Positions 1 to 7,165 of a stretch of DNA of 17,751 nucleotides are shown here, one piece after another (the first letter of the stretch is position 1; each line of letters begins with the position of its first letter). The stretch spans positions 3,824 to 21,574 of the forward strand of contig DGEQ01000003.1 in NCBI GenBank assembly GCA_002386045.1, in the 5' to 3' direction. The stretch comes from Hungateiclostridiaceae bacterium UBA3922. GTDB taxonomy: Bacteria; Bacillota; Clostridia; Acetivibrionales; DTU013. The notes below the pieces were generated by a model that was not told the DNA's origin, did not search any database, and was given only the letters and a program-made list of their open reading frames with translations. Both the position numbers and the translations under genes were made by a program.

Positions 1-24
1 AGCCCTTCTGTCACGCAGCCCTTA

Positions 25-189
25 TCACTTCTCATTTTCATCGACGTATTCCTTGGCGTTGATGACCTGGAATTCCGACGGTACAGTCACCTGCGAGTGG
101 GATTTCTTCTTTTCGATGTTGGCCCATGCCGCAGTGTCATGCTTCTCCACCGGCATACGGAGATTTTTTTCCTTTTTCTTCCTGCTCAT
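25..189 (-). CDS. DUF3787-type (CDIF630_02480-like) small spore surface protein
   Basis: A 54-residue, strongly charged protein beginning MSRKKKEK. It carries the block PVEKHDTAAWANIEK followed by an Asn-Ala-Lys-Glu segment near the C-terminus. From memory this pattern (HxTAAWANIE in a 50-60 residue protein) belongs to the DUF3787 / CDIF630_02480-like family, found in Clostridia and associated with the spore surface. I see no signal peptide or membrane segment. The start is the ATG at 187-189 because AAGGAG lies seven bases upstream; the longer in-frame start at 205-207 lies upstream of that site. A CATTATA element at 215-221 (minus strand) resembles a sigma-G/F -10, but no good -35 goes with it. 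It lies 198 bp downstream of the M24 peptidase gene on the same strand, and no terminator is seen between them. The molecular role is unknown; family assignment is fairly secure, spore location is inferred. Confidence 0.75.
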   Translation of the reverse strand: MSRKKKEKNLRMPVEKHDTAAWANIEKKKSHSQVTVPSEFQVINAKEYVDENEK

Positions 190-387
190 AACGATTCTCC
201 TTTGCAAGTTGTTTTATAATGCATATTTGAATGCCCTGTTTGCCTGTCTGCTACAGTACATAGTTTTGGCCGAATCGTCATTATTATGCAGGCTGGATCA
301 TATTGCAGGAGAGATGCCGGTTTCGAAATCGTCAATTAGCCTCCGACAGGATATCTCCATCCGGATCCCTCCATCAGGATTCTTCTG

Positions 388-1716
388 TCAGTATACCTCC
401 ATCAGGCCGGGATGGCTCCCCGTGATGCATCTGCCGCCTTCCGGCGTCACGATGAACGTGTTCTCTATCCCTACCATACCGACGCCTTCCACCCCTGCTT
501 TGGGTTCCACCGCAAAGACCATCCCTTCCTGCAGCGGCTCATCGAAACCCTTTGCCAGCACAGGCAGTTCATCCACGTGCAGCCCGATCCCATGACCGAG
601 GAATTTGACCCTCCTGTTCCCGAATCCCATGAAATTGGGGAGGCTGCTTTCATCTATGTCTTTCATGACTGTTTCATAGATATATGACGGAGCTATACCG
701 GGCCTTAACATTTCCCGGATCCTTTCCTGTATCTCCAGGCATTTTTTATGCATCTCAACTGCATGAGCAGTCAACGGCCTGCCGAACACATATGTCATGG
801 TCTTGTCCGACTGGTAGCCTTTATATGCGCATCCTGTGTCGACGAATACCAGGTCCCCGGCGGCAAGCCTGTTTTCCCTGCTGCCCATCAGCTGCATCTC
901 GGGCCCAAGGCCGTAATTGCCTCCCGGACCGTTGAAGTAGGTCGGATAAAGGGAGCTTTCACCAAATGCTATGTGTCCGAGCAGTATCTCGCAATCGAAC
1001 ATGTTGAACCTTGCTATCCCCTGGTGCCCTTCCCCGATGAGCACTTTGAAAACCTCTGCAGTCAGTTCGGCTTCGCTCATCCCTTCCCGGAACAGCTTCG
1101 GCACGCGTTCTTCCATCACCCTTCTGTGTATGTCGCCGGCCTTGATCATGAGTTCCAGTTCATATGGGCTTTTGACCGAGCGCACCCTTGCCACGACAGC
1201 ATCCAGGGCTTTCACGCCCTCGAATCCGAAATATTTCTGCAGCCTGACGCACATGCCGTAAGGAACGAATTCTGCCTCGATGTGGACTGTTTCCGGAAGC
1301 CTGCCAAGCGCAGCCGCCGCATCCCTGTACGACTCCATCGGCCTTATGTCGGGAAACAGCGATTCATCCACCGCGCGCTCATAGCTCCTCCGGACATAAT
1401 AAACTGCCTCTCCGTCCCTCGGAATGAACAGGACGCCATCCTGCATCGTCCCCGTGAAATAATACTGGTTCACCTTGCTTATGACCAGGGCCATCCTCCA
1501 GCCCGGCTCTTTTTCATCCATGGCCGCCCTGAACCTGCGGAGCCTCTGGTCGAGTTCCGAAAGAGGCACCTTTTTCGCATCATCGACCATATGGATCCTA
1601 TCCTGCCCGGCTTTCCGGATCCCGTCCTGCCCGGCCTTCCGGGCTCTATCCAACTCAGCCTTCCGTATCTCATTTTGCGGATCTTTTTGCTCCCCGCCCT
1701 GTACAGCTGTTTGCAT
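388..1716 (-). CDS. M24 family metallopeptidase (Xaa-Pro aminopeptidase/dipeptidase-like)
   Basis: Cytosolic dinuclear-metal peptidase of the pita-bread fold, expected to cut N-terminal Xaa-Pro bonds. Numbering from the start chosen here, the five metal ligands are present: D293 (VDTG), D304 (SDKT), H375 (HGIGLHVDE), E404 (AVEPK) and E418 (GIENT). A creatinase-type N-terminal domain spans about 45-180, and the catalytic domain about 185-442. The start is ATG 1714-1716, preceded by AAAGGAG 13 bases upstream. The longer open frame to 1773 is excluded because the likely promoter -10 (1753-1758) lies inside it. An alternative start at 1588-1590 would remove an odd N-terminal segment of about 42 residues containing three RKAxxDxx repeats; that segment is not part of the family fold, so the true start is uncertain. 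The substrate (PepQ dipeptides versus PepP peptides) cannot be told from sequence. Confidence 0.88.
   Translation of the reverse strand: MQTAVQGGEQKDPQNEIRKAELDRARKAGQDGIRKAGQDRIHMVDDAKKVPLSELDQRLRRFRAAMDEKEPGWRMALVISKVNQYYFTGTMQDGVLFIPRDGEAVYYVRRSYERAVDESLFPDIRPMESYRDAAAALGRLPETVHIEAEFVPYGMCVRLQKYFGFEGVKALDAVVARVRSVKSPYELELMIKAGDIHRRVMEERVPKLFREGMSEAELTAEVFKVLIGEGHQGIARFNMFDCEILLGHIAFGESSLYPTYFNGPGGNYGLGPEMQLMGSRENRLAAGDLVFVDTGCAYKGYQSDKTMTYVFGRPLTAHAVEMHKKCLEIQERIREMLRPGIAPSYIYETVMKDIDESSLPNFMGFGNRRVKFLGHGIGLHVDELPVLAKGFDEPLQEGMVFAVEPKAGVEGVGMVGIENTFIVTPEGGRCITGSHPGLMEVY
1595..1666 (-). repeat. Three imperfect 24-bp in-frame repeats in the M24 gene
   Basis: Three adjacent 24-bp units at 1643-1666, 1619-1642 and 1595-1618 (order along the coding strand). 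Each starts CGGAARGC (first base one into the unit) and encodes RKAELDRA, RKAGQDGI and RKAGQDRI. The second and third copies differ at only a few bases, so this looks like a recent in-frame expansion. They lie between the two candidate translation starts of the peptidase. Confidence 0.8.
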
Positions 1717-1752
1717 TTGTGCTGCATTACTCCTTTCATGCGGTTTTTCATT

Positions 1753-1761
1753 ATTATACCA
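1753..1761 (-). promoter_or_regulatory. Extended -10 promoter of the M24 peptidase gene
   Basis: On the minus strand TGGTATAAT is a perfect extended -10 (TGnTATAAT). No good -35 hexamer lies 16-18 bases upstream, as is usual for extended -10 promoters. Transcription would start near 1746, just ahead of the AAAGGAG at 1730-1736, which supports the ATG at 1716. Confidence 0.6.
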
Positions 1762-1900
1762 AAAAAGATACACCCCGGTAGAGGTGTTCCCCGCAGAAAA
1801 CGAAAAAAGGCTGCAGCCGAAATGGTTATCCAGGTACTTGGATTTTTGTATGCTGGTGAGCGCATTTTTTCAACTTTAGTCCGATTTTCATGCTATTTTT

Positions 1901-1931
1901 ATTGAAATATTTCAATAAGAGACAACATAAT
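1901..1931 (+). promoter_or_regulatory. 16-bp perfect palindrome overlapping a candidate promoter
   Basis: ATTGAAATATTTCAAT at 1901-1916 is a perfect palindrome. It contains TTGAAA (1902-1907), which sits 18 bases ahead of CATAAT (1926-1931), a plausible sigma-A promoter reading right. A second inverted pair, ACATAAT 1925-1931 and ATTATGT 1947-1953, flanks the presumed start. The only genes downstream are the truncated radical SAM remnant and the YiiX-like hydrolase. The palindrome could be an operator; its regulator is unknown. Confidence 0.4.
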
Positions 1932-1955
1932 ACAGCCATGAGCAGCATTATGTAA

Positions 1956-2765
1956 ATTGGAAAAAGCGAAGTAGGTGACTTTAGCTGTAATTTTGCGCAT
2001 CGACCCGACGACAGGGCATGGATCGACGATTTCGCCGCGCAGTACAGATCTCACATCGGCTTGCCTTTCGTGATATGGGGCCATCCCCTCAGGACAAGCA
2101 GATACGTAATATCGAAACTTGCAGATGCCGGCCTGTACAAAGTGGTAATGGGGATACAGAGCGGATCGCCGCGCGTCAGGAACGAGATATTCCGCCGCCG
2201 CGAGACGCAGGAAAAAATACTGGAGGCGTCGGCCGTACTCGCGGGGTGCAGGGTCCCGCAGGTCACGTACGATCTCATGCTTCGCCATCCTTTCGAAACT
2301 GAAGAGGACATAAGGCAGACATTCGAACTGTGCACTGAGCTGCGGCGGCCTTTCGAACTACAGCTCCATGGCTTGTACTTTCTGCCTGGCACGGATATAA
2401 TCAAGATAGCGGAAAAACACGGGATGCCTGTGCCCATACCCGGATCCGGCCCGGATGGCTCGATAAAAACGGCATTCCGGGCTTACTGGGGGCAAAAGAG
2501 CAGCAACGCCGCGATAAATTTCTGGTATTCACTCATTTACATGACACAACTGGGTTTTGGCCTCCGCATAGCAATGTATCTCAGCAAAGCCGAGAGGACC
2601 CCCGTCACAGTGTTTATCGCAGCGGCGCTGTCAAGGCTGATGCATCCTGTCGTTGCTGCAAGAAGGCTGTGCAAAAAGGCACTCATGCTGTCAGCGGCAT
2701 ATTCCGCAAGGTTAAGCGCCGCCAGGGCAGACAGGCATGCAGTCGAATGCCGGGAAGGAGAATAG
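1956..2765 (+). pseudogene. 5'-truncated radical SAM (B12-binding type) protein, C-terminal half only
   Basis: The open frame from 1956 (after TAA 1953-1955) to TAG 2763-2765 encodes the second half of a BchE/HpnJ-type radical SAM protein. Homology-like text begins near 1995 (RPDDRAWIDDFAAQYR, then GLPF) and runs through AGLYKVVMGIQSGSP, the arginine-rich EIFRRRETQ segment, YDLMLRHPFETEEDI and LPGTDI, all typical of the C-terminal part of the radical SAM barrel in this group. The N-terminal cobalamin-binding region and the CxxxCxxC cluster motif are absent, and no space exists for them: a divergent gene's promoter lies only 200 bp upstream. The first in-frame start-like codon (TTG 2061) lies inside the conserved region, so it is not a genuine N-terminus. 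I read it as a deletion remnant without catalytic capacity. It ends eight bases ahead of the next gene's start, so the two were probably one operon. Confidence 0.75.
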
Positions 2766-2773
2766 ATCCGTCG

Positions 2774-3646
2774 GTGGAACGGTCCATCAAGAAGCGCTTC
2801 TTCCGTATTTCATCCATCATACTCGCATCGGCAGCAGCAGTGGTAAGCCTGCTGGTGCTGTCCATCGCGGCCATAGAGCCCATGGCCCATATATATCCTG
2901 ATTACCCCATGGCTGACCTCGGGCCTGTCCTGCAGAAGGATTCCTTCACGGAAGAAGATTACAGGCTGATCTTTCTGCAGACCGGGCTGGGAAAACCCGC
3001 GGTGGACGAGATCAGGGAACTTTACGGCGACTGGAGGGAACGCCTGCTCCGGTTCCAGCAGGATTTCTTCAGGAGCATCGATTTCGTCCGCGAAAGAAAC
3101 AGCCCGATCTCATGGGAAGAGTACATAGTCGACGAACACGGCAATTACGCGCGCGGCACGGAACTCGCCCCGATCCGCGAAGGGTACATATTGGTGACGA
3201 AATCGTCGCACACTTACGGCTGGCGGAACGGACATGCTGCGCTGGTGGTGGATGCAGCCAACGGCAAAACGCTGGAGTCGGTGGTGCTGGGCACGAATTC
3301 AACTATACAGGATATAGGGAAATGGACGGTCTACCCCAATTTCATGCTGCTCCGGCCAAAAAACACCACGTACGACGAAATGAAGGAGATCGCACAGACG
3401 GCGCTCGATTTCCTCTACGACATCCCCTACGACCTGACGGTCGGCATATTCAGCCCCAAGTTCGTGGAAAAGGGCAAAATAAAAGGGACCCACTGCTCCC
3501 ACCTCATCTGGCAGACGTATATGTATCACGGACTTGACCTCGACAGTGACGGCGGGGTGCTCGTCACCCCGAAGGACATCGCCAACAGCCCGGAACTCGA
3601 AGTCGTCCAGGTCTATGGAGTCGACCCGCGTGAGATATGGCCGTGA
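2774..3646 (+). CDS. YiiX/YebB-like permuted NlpC/P60 cysteine hydrolase, membrane-anchored
   Basis: About 290 residues. The N-terminus (KKRFFR, then a hydrophobic stretch of about residues 12-34) is a single membrane anchor or uncleaved signal, placing the rest outside the membrane. The hydrolase core has the circularly permuted order of the YiiX group: catalytic His first in NGHAALVVD (H154), Cys later in GTHCSHLIW (C241), then GLDLDSDGG and VTPKDI, which close the domain. Such proteins are thought to be amidases or lipid/peptidoglycan hydrolases; the substrate here is unknown. The chosen start is GTG 2774, with GGAAGGAG ending at 2760, a somewhat long spacing of 13; an ATG at 2747 in the same frame is the alternative. 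It directly follows the broken radical SAM gene and seems intact itself. No T-rich terminator follows. Confidence 0.75.
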   Translation: MERSIKKRFFRISSIILASAAAVVSLLVLSIAAIEPMAHIYPDYPMADLGPVLQKDSFTEEDYRLIFLQTGLGKPAVDEIRELYGDWRERLLRFQQDFFRSIDFVRERNSPISWEEYIVDEHGNYARGTELAPIREGYILVTKSSHTYGWRNGHAALVVDAANGKTLESVVLGTNSTIQDIGKWTVYPNFMLLRPKNTTYDEMKEIAQTALDFLYDIPYDLTVGIFSPKFVEKGKIKGTHCSHLIWQTYMYHGLDLDSDGGVLVTPKDIANSPELEVVQVYGVDPREIWP

Positions 3647-3706
3647 TGCGCGTAAGGCCGGTGGCGTCACGACGCCGGGATCCGTTACGGCGACCGGCAA
3701 CAGTGG

Positions 3707-3803
3707 TATAGTAATGGTAAGTATCGATCGGATACCCAGGACATAATTGAGCGTATCGACAAGAGTGGCAAGTATAGTAATGATAAGGATCGATCGGTTA
3801 CCC
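3707..3803 (+). repeat. Two 31-bp direct repeats upstream of trxB, promoter/operator-like
   Basis: Unit 1 is 3707-3737 and unit 2 is 3773-3803, 66 bp apart and differing at three positions. Each begins TATAGTAATG and ends ATCGATCGG(A/T)TACCC. Unit 1 is preceded by TG-G, making an extended -10 (TGGTATAGT, 3704-3712). In unit 2 the end forms an 8-bp hairpin, TCGATCGG with CCGATCGA around TTAC (3789-3808), without a T-run. The modules look like a duplicated promoter plus overlapping operator for trxB. No regulator gene is adjacent. Confidence 0.6.
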
Positions 3804-3857
3804 GATCGAAAATTCGATCATAGGTATATACAAAGATAAAAAGCGGGGTGTATACAT

Positions 3858-4787
3858 ATGAACAAAACACATGACGTGATCATAATCGGCGGTGGTCCGG
3901 CGGGCTATACGGCGGCACTTTACAGCGCGCGGGCAGGTCTCGGCACTCTCGTGCTGGAAAAACTGGCCCCCGGAGGCCAAATGGCGACGACGCTGTCGAT
4001 GGAAAACTACCCAGGGTTCGAAGAGCCCATCAGCGGGCCGGACCTGGCACTGAGGATGGAAAACCAGGCAAGGAAGTTCGGCGCCGTCGTGGAATATGAC
4101 ACGGTGACGGAAGTCGTCACCGACGGCAGGCTGAAAACCGTCAGGACGCCCAATAACACTTACACGTGCAAGGCAGTCATCCTGTGCATGGGCGCCTCAC
4201 CGAAAAAGCTTGGCCTTGCCGGGGAAGAACAGCTGAGAGGTTCCGGTGTTTCCTACTGTGCCGTATGTGACGGCGCACTGTTCAGGGGCCGTGAGGTAGC
4301 GGTGGTCGGAGGCGGCGACACCGCAGCCGAGAATGCGATCTACCTGTCAAGGTTCTGCCCGAAGGTCCGGCTCATACACAGGCGGGACAGGCTGCGCGCC
4401 ACGAAGGTGCTGCAGAAGGAACTGTTCAGCAACAAAAACATCGAAATCATCTGGAATTCCGTGGTCGAGGAACTCCATGGACAGTTCGCCCTCGAAGGCA
4501 TAACTGTAAGAGACTTGGAAACCGGCAGCAGGCAGAAGCTGGACGTGGACGGCCTGTTCATATCCGTCGGGCTCACTCCGGGCACTTCGCTGGTCGAAGG
4601 TAAAGTGGCGCTCGACACCGAAGGATATATCATAACTGATGAAAGGATGCGCACCAATGTCCCGGGCGTTTTTGCCGCGGGCGATATCAGGAGCAAGGTC
4701 CTGAGGCAGGTCATCACCGCAGCATCCGACGGCGCTGTGGCCGCTTACTCGGCGGAACAGTACATAAACGATACGTTTGGCAGCTAA
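3858..4787 (+). CDS. trxB: Thioredoxin-disulfide reductase
   Basis: Cytosolic FAD- and NADPH-dependent enzyme that reduces thioredoxin. All hallmarks are present in 309 residues, the usual length: the FAD-binding GGGPAGYTAA at 11-20, the redox pair C134-A-V-C137-D-G, the NADPH-binding GGGDTAAEN at 151-159, HRRDRLR at 174-180 (the arginines that select NADPH) and the second FAD motif near AAGDI. The start ATG at 3858 is preceded by GGGGTG about eight bases upstream. It is a single gene closed by a terminator right at its stop codon, with duplicated promoter/operator-like repeats upstream. No thioredoxin gene is adjacent. A ferredoxin-linked variant is unlikely because the HRR NADPH motif is kept. 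Confidence 0.96.
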   Translation: MNKTHDVIIIGGGPAGYTAALYSARAGLGTLVLEKLAPGGQMATTLSMENYPGFEEPISGPDLALRMENQARKFGAVVEYDTVTEVVTDGRLKTVRTPNNTYTCKAVILCMGASPKKLGLAGEEQLRGSGVSYCAVCDGALFRGREVAVVGGGDTAAENAIYLSRFCPKVRLIHRRDRLRATKVLQKELFSNKNIEIIWNSVVEELHGQFALEGITVRDLETGSRQKLDVDGLFISVGLTPGTSLVEGKVALDTEGYIITDERMRTNVPGVFAAGDIRSKVLRQVITAASDGAVAAYSAEQYINDTFGS

Positions 4788-4815
4788 AAGGGCATCACGG
4801 ATGCCCTTTAGTTTT
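4787..4815 (+). terminator. Rho-independent terminator after trxB
   Basis: Nine-bp stem AAAGGGCAT (4787-4795) and ATGCCCTTT (4801-4809), loop CACGG, then AGTTTT. It overlaps the last base of the trxB stop codon. The T-tail is short. Confidence 0.8.
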
Positions 4816-4838
4816 GGTCCCGTCCCGGATCGACCTCA

Positions 4839-5285
4839 TTATTTTGGTTTCGGACCATTTTCATTTTGACCCCGGATAGCCTTCCGGTCCCGCATCATCC
4901 TCACCAGCCTCTCGGCTACAGGGACGTCGGCGGGAAGCAACGCATATCCCGGCAGTTCGTCCGTACGTACCCACCTGTAATCGTCGTGGACGCTGGGACG
5001 TATCTCCCCGCCCGTTATTTCCGCAAAGTATGCCAGCAGTCGTATCAGACCCTGCGGGTACTCATACCTGCTTTCGCAGAAAAACCCCTTTATCCTTGCC
5101 TCTATGCCGAACTCCTCAAAAAGCTCTCTTTTCAGGCATTCTTCGGCGGTCTCGTTTTCTTCGAGCTTTCCCCCGGGGAATTCCCATCCCCCGGCCATGT
5201 TCTCACCGGGCGCCCTCCTGGCGATGAATACTTTGCCGTCACCATCCAGGATGATTGCCGCGGTGACATCTTTTACTTTTTTCAT
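4839..5285 (-). CDS. MutT-type Nudix hydrolase (8-oxo-dGTP diphosphatase-like)
   Basis: 148 residues with a complete Nudix box: G39-x5-E45-x7-R53-E-L-F-E-E-F-G-I61, matching GX5EX7REUXEEXGU. The preceding AARRAPGENMAGGWEFPGGK-like text (IARRAPGE, GGWEFPGGK) and the later RWV.T.ELP segment are typical of MutT-like pyrophosphohydrolases that cleanse oxidised nucleotides such as 8-oxo-dGTP. The exact substrate cannot be fixed, since RNA- and CTP-directed paralogues share the box. Its ATG (5283-5285) overlaps the TGA of the Na/Pi transporter gene (ATGA), so it is likely translated by coupling and transcribed with it. The charged C-terminal tail after about residue 133 is not conserved family sequence. 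Confidence 0.9.
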   Translation of the reverse strand: MKKVKDVTAAIILDGDGKVFIARRAPGENMAGGWEFPGGKLEENETAEECLKRELFEEFGIEARIKGFFCESRYEYPQGLIRLLAYFAEITGGEIRPSVHDDYRWVRTDELPGYALLPADVPVAERLVRMMRDRKAIRGQNENGPKPK

Positions 5286-6910
5286 TCATCTTCCTCTTCC
5301 TTCCCGAGTGACTGCGCGATATTCAGCGCATGGTCCGACACCCTTTCGAGCGTCGTCACCATGTTGGTGTAAAGCACATCCAGCCGGGGATCGCATGCTT
5401 TTTTCTGGAGCCTGTCCACATGGTTGCTGATATAGGTTTTCTTCATGTCGTCCACTTCCTGCTCCAGCTTTTCTACATCCCCGACCCGGTCAGCATCACG
5501 GGCATAAAATACATCGAGGCCCGTATTCAGCGTTTCCATTGTCTTTTCCGACATCGAACCAAGCTCAGCCCTGCCCTCTGGTGACAGCAGTGCTATGTTC
5601 TCAGGGAACTCCATCGCGTACTCGGCTATGTTCTCTGCATAGTCGCCGATCCGCTCCAGGTCGATCAGCACATGATGAAGGCTTCCCATGATCCGGAGAT
5701 CTTTCTCAGATAGGTCATAGCCCCTGAACTCGACAAGGTAACGGGATATACCGTCGCATAGGTAATCTATCGTATCTTCGGCTTCCAGCACCCTGTTGGC
5801 TTTCTGTTCGCTGGTTTCGAAAAACGCCTCGAGCGCGAGCTTCATATTTTCTTTCACCATGTTCCCCATGCGCCAGGTCTCTTTCAGCACCTGCCTCAGT
5901 GCGATGGCAGGCGTCTGAGCGATCCTCTCGTCAAGATAAATGAGCTTCTTCTCCAGTTCCTGTTCAGTTTTCTTTTCAGGTATGATAAGTGTTATGAGCT
6001 TTACAAGGTACCTGGCGAACGGGAAGAGCAGTATCGTCACCGTAATGTTGAACAATGTATGGAAGTTGGCTATCTGCCTTGGACCATCGCCGGGCGACAA
6101 TGATTCCACCAACAGGATCAAGCCCGGAAAAAGCGAAATCAGTATAAGGTATACTATCGTGCCGATTATGTTGAACAACAGGTGTATCCCGGCGGCACGT
6201 TTTGAATTGGCGCTGGTGCCTATCGCAGAGATTATCGCAGTCACGCAGGTACCGATGTTCTGTCCGAGGATGACATATACAGCCGTATCAAGTCCTATCA
6301 GCCCGATTGCGGCAAATGACTGCAGAATGCCCACCGAGGCGGAGGAGCTCTGGATGATCGCTGTAAACACGGCCCCGACCAGTACACCTACGACAGGGTT
6401 TTTGAAATTGATGAGGAAATTCCTGAAAGATTCGTTGTCACGCAGCGGCTCCAGTGCGCCTGACATGATGCCAAGCCCCACGAACAGTATCCCGAAGCCA
6501 AGCACTATCTCGCCGATCCTGGCTATTTTCCTCTTTTTCACGAAAACTGTCATCAGCATTCCTGCAAAAAGGATGAACGGAGCCACGTCCGAGAGGTTGA
6601 AGGCGATAAGCTGGGCCGTTATGGTGGTTCCTATATTTGCGCCCATTATCACCCCGGTGGCCTGAAGCAGTGTCATGAGCCCGGCATTGACGAACCCGAC
6701 GACCATGACGGTGGTGGCAGACGAGCTTTGGACAAGCGCCGTCACCCCGGTACCGACACCCACGGCCGCTAAGCGGTTCGTCGTAAGGACTTCCAGCACG
6801 CGCCTCATCCTGTCGCCTGCGACTTTTTCGAGGCCATCCGACATCATCTTCATACCGTACAGGAACATGCCGAGGCCGCCAAGCAGCAAAAAAATCATGT
6901 TAAGAGACAT
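5282..6910 (-). CDS. Na/Pi cotransporter family protein with C-terminal PhoU domain
   Basis: 542 residues. The N-terminal membrane part (about 1-320) has the two inverted repeats of the PF02690 family: QSSSATT at 61-67 with ANIGTT at 91-96, and QSSSAS at 187-192 with QNIGTC at 217-222. These form the phosphate/sodium site. Several hydrophobic helices follow, then a soluble PhoU-like helical domain (about 340-540, with DTIDYLCDGISRYL and DLERIGDYAENIAEYA). It is predicted to import inorganic phosphate with sodium at the cell membrane; the PhoU part is probably regulatory. The start is supported by AGGAGG five bases upstream of the ATG. It is divergent from the ytvI-like gene, and the mutT-like gene overlaps its stop. 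No PHO-box can be recognised. Homologues called YjbB/NptA share the layout. Confidence 0.92.
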   Translation of the reverse strand: MSLNMIFLLLGGLGMFLYGMKMMSDGLEKVAGDRMRRVLEVLTTNRLAAVGVGTGVTALVQSSSATTVMVVGFVNAGLMTLLQATGVIMGANIGTTITAQLIAFNLSDVAPFILFAGMLMTVFVKKRKIARIGEIVLGFGILFVGLGIMSGALEPLRDNESFRNFLINFKNPVVGVLVGAVFTAIIQSSSASVGILQSFAAIGLIGLDTAVYVILGQNIGTCVTAIISAIGTSANSKRAAGIHLLFNIIGTIVYLILISLFPGLILLVESLSPGDGPRQIANFHTLFNITVTILLFPFARYLVKLITLIIPEKKTEQELEKKLIYLDERIAQTPAIALRQVLKETWRMGNMVKENMKLALEAFFETSEQKANRVLEAEDTIDYLCDGISRYLVEFRGYDLSEKDLRIMGSLHHVLIDLERIGDYAENIAEYAMEFPENIALLSPEGRAELGSMSEKTMETLNTGLDVFYARDADRVGDVEKLEQEVDDMKKTYISNHVDRLQKKACDPRLDVLYTNMVTTLERVSDHALNIAQSLGKEEEDE

Positions 6911-7054
6911 AGTACCCTCCTGGTCCGACTAATGCTGTTATTGGTGAAATTGCGTAATAGTTCGGAAAAATTCCGCAAATAGCTACAAATAGTATAAAGC
7001 ATAATCGGGTATCTGTCACTCAAAATCAAGTATCTGTTGTATATGCACCGGCTA

Positions 7055-7108
7055 TTCTTCCGCCATGGCCGGACAACGGCCGAAAGCTTCATGAAAATCG
7101 CGGAAGAA
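7055..7108. promoter_or_regulatory. Inverted-repeat element with three-way-junction potential
   Basis: Nine-bp perfect outer arms TTCTTCCGC (7055-7063) and GCGGAAGAA (7100-7108) enclose an inner hairpin GGCCG-gacaa-CGGCC (7067-7081) and the palindrome TTCATGAA (7088-7095). It ends seven bases before the -35 of the ytvI-like promoter and lies in the divergent spacer, so it would not be in that mRNA. It could be an operator or a short structured RNA; nothing in the neighbouring proteins explains it. Confidence 0.4.
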
Positions 7109-7114
7109 AGCAGA

Positions 7115-7143
7115 TTGACGAATATATCCGCATAATTTAATAT
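7115..7143 (+). promoter_or_regulatory. Sigma-A promoter of the ytvI-like gene
   Basis: TTGACG (7115-7120), spacer of 17, TAATAT (7138-7143): 5/6 matches at -35 and 5/6 at -10 to the vegetative consensus. Transcription would start near 7150, leaving a 15-nt leader with AGGAG. A vegetative-type promoter on a presumed sporulation gene is notable. Confidence 0.7.
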
Positions 7144-7165
7144 AGTATTTGTACAGGAGTCGCCT

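Noticed and set aside
748..1905. Long plus-strand open frame (385 codons) across the M24 gene
   Set aside because: It is antisense to a gene with all five metal ligands, has His/Pro/Arg-rich composition typical of a shadow frame, and no ribosome site.
3661..3681. Hairpin GGCGTCACGACGCC after the YiiX-like gene as terminator
   Set aside because: Stem of six with a two-base loop and no T-run.
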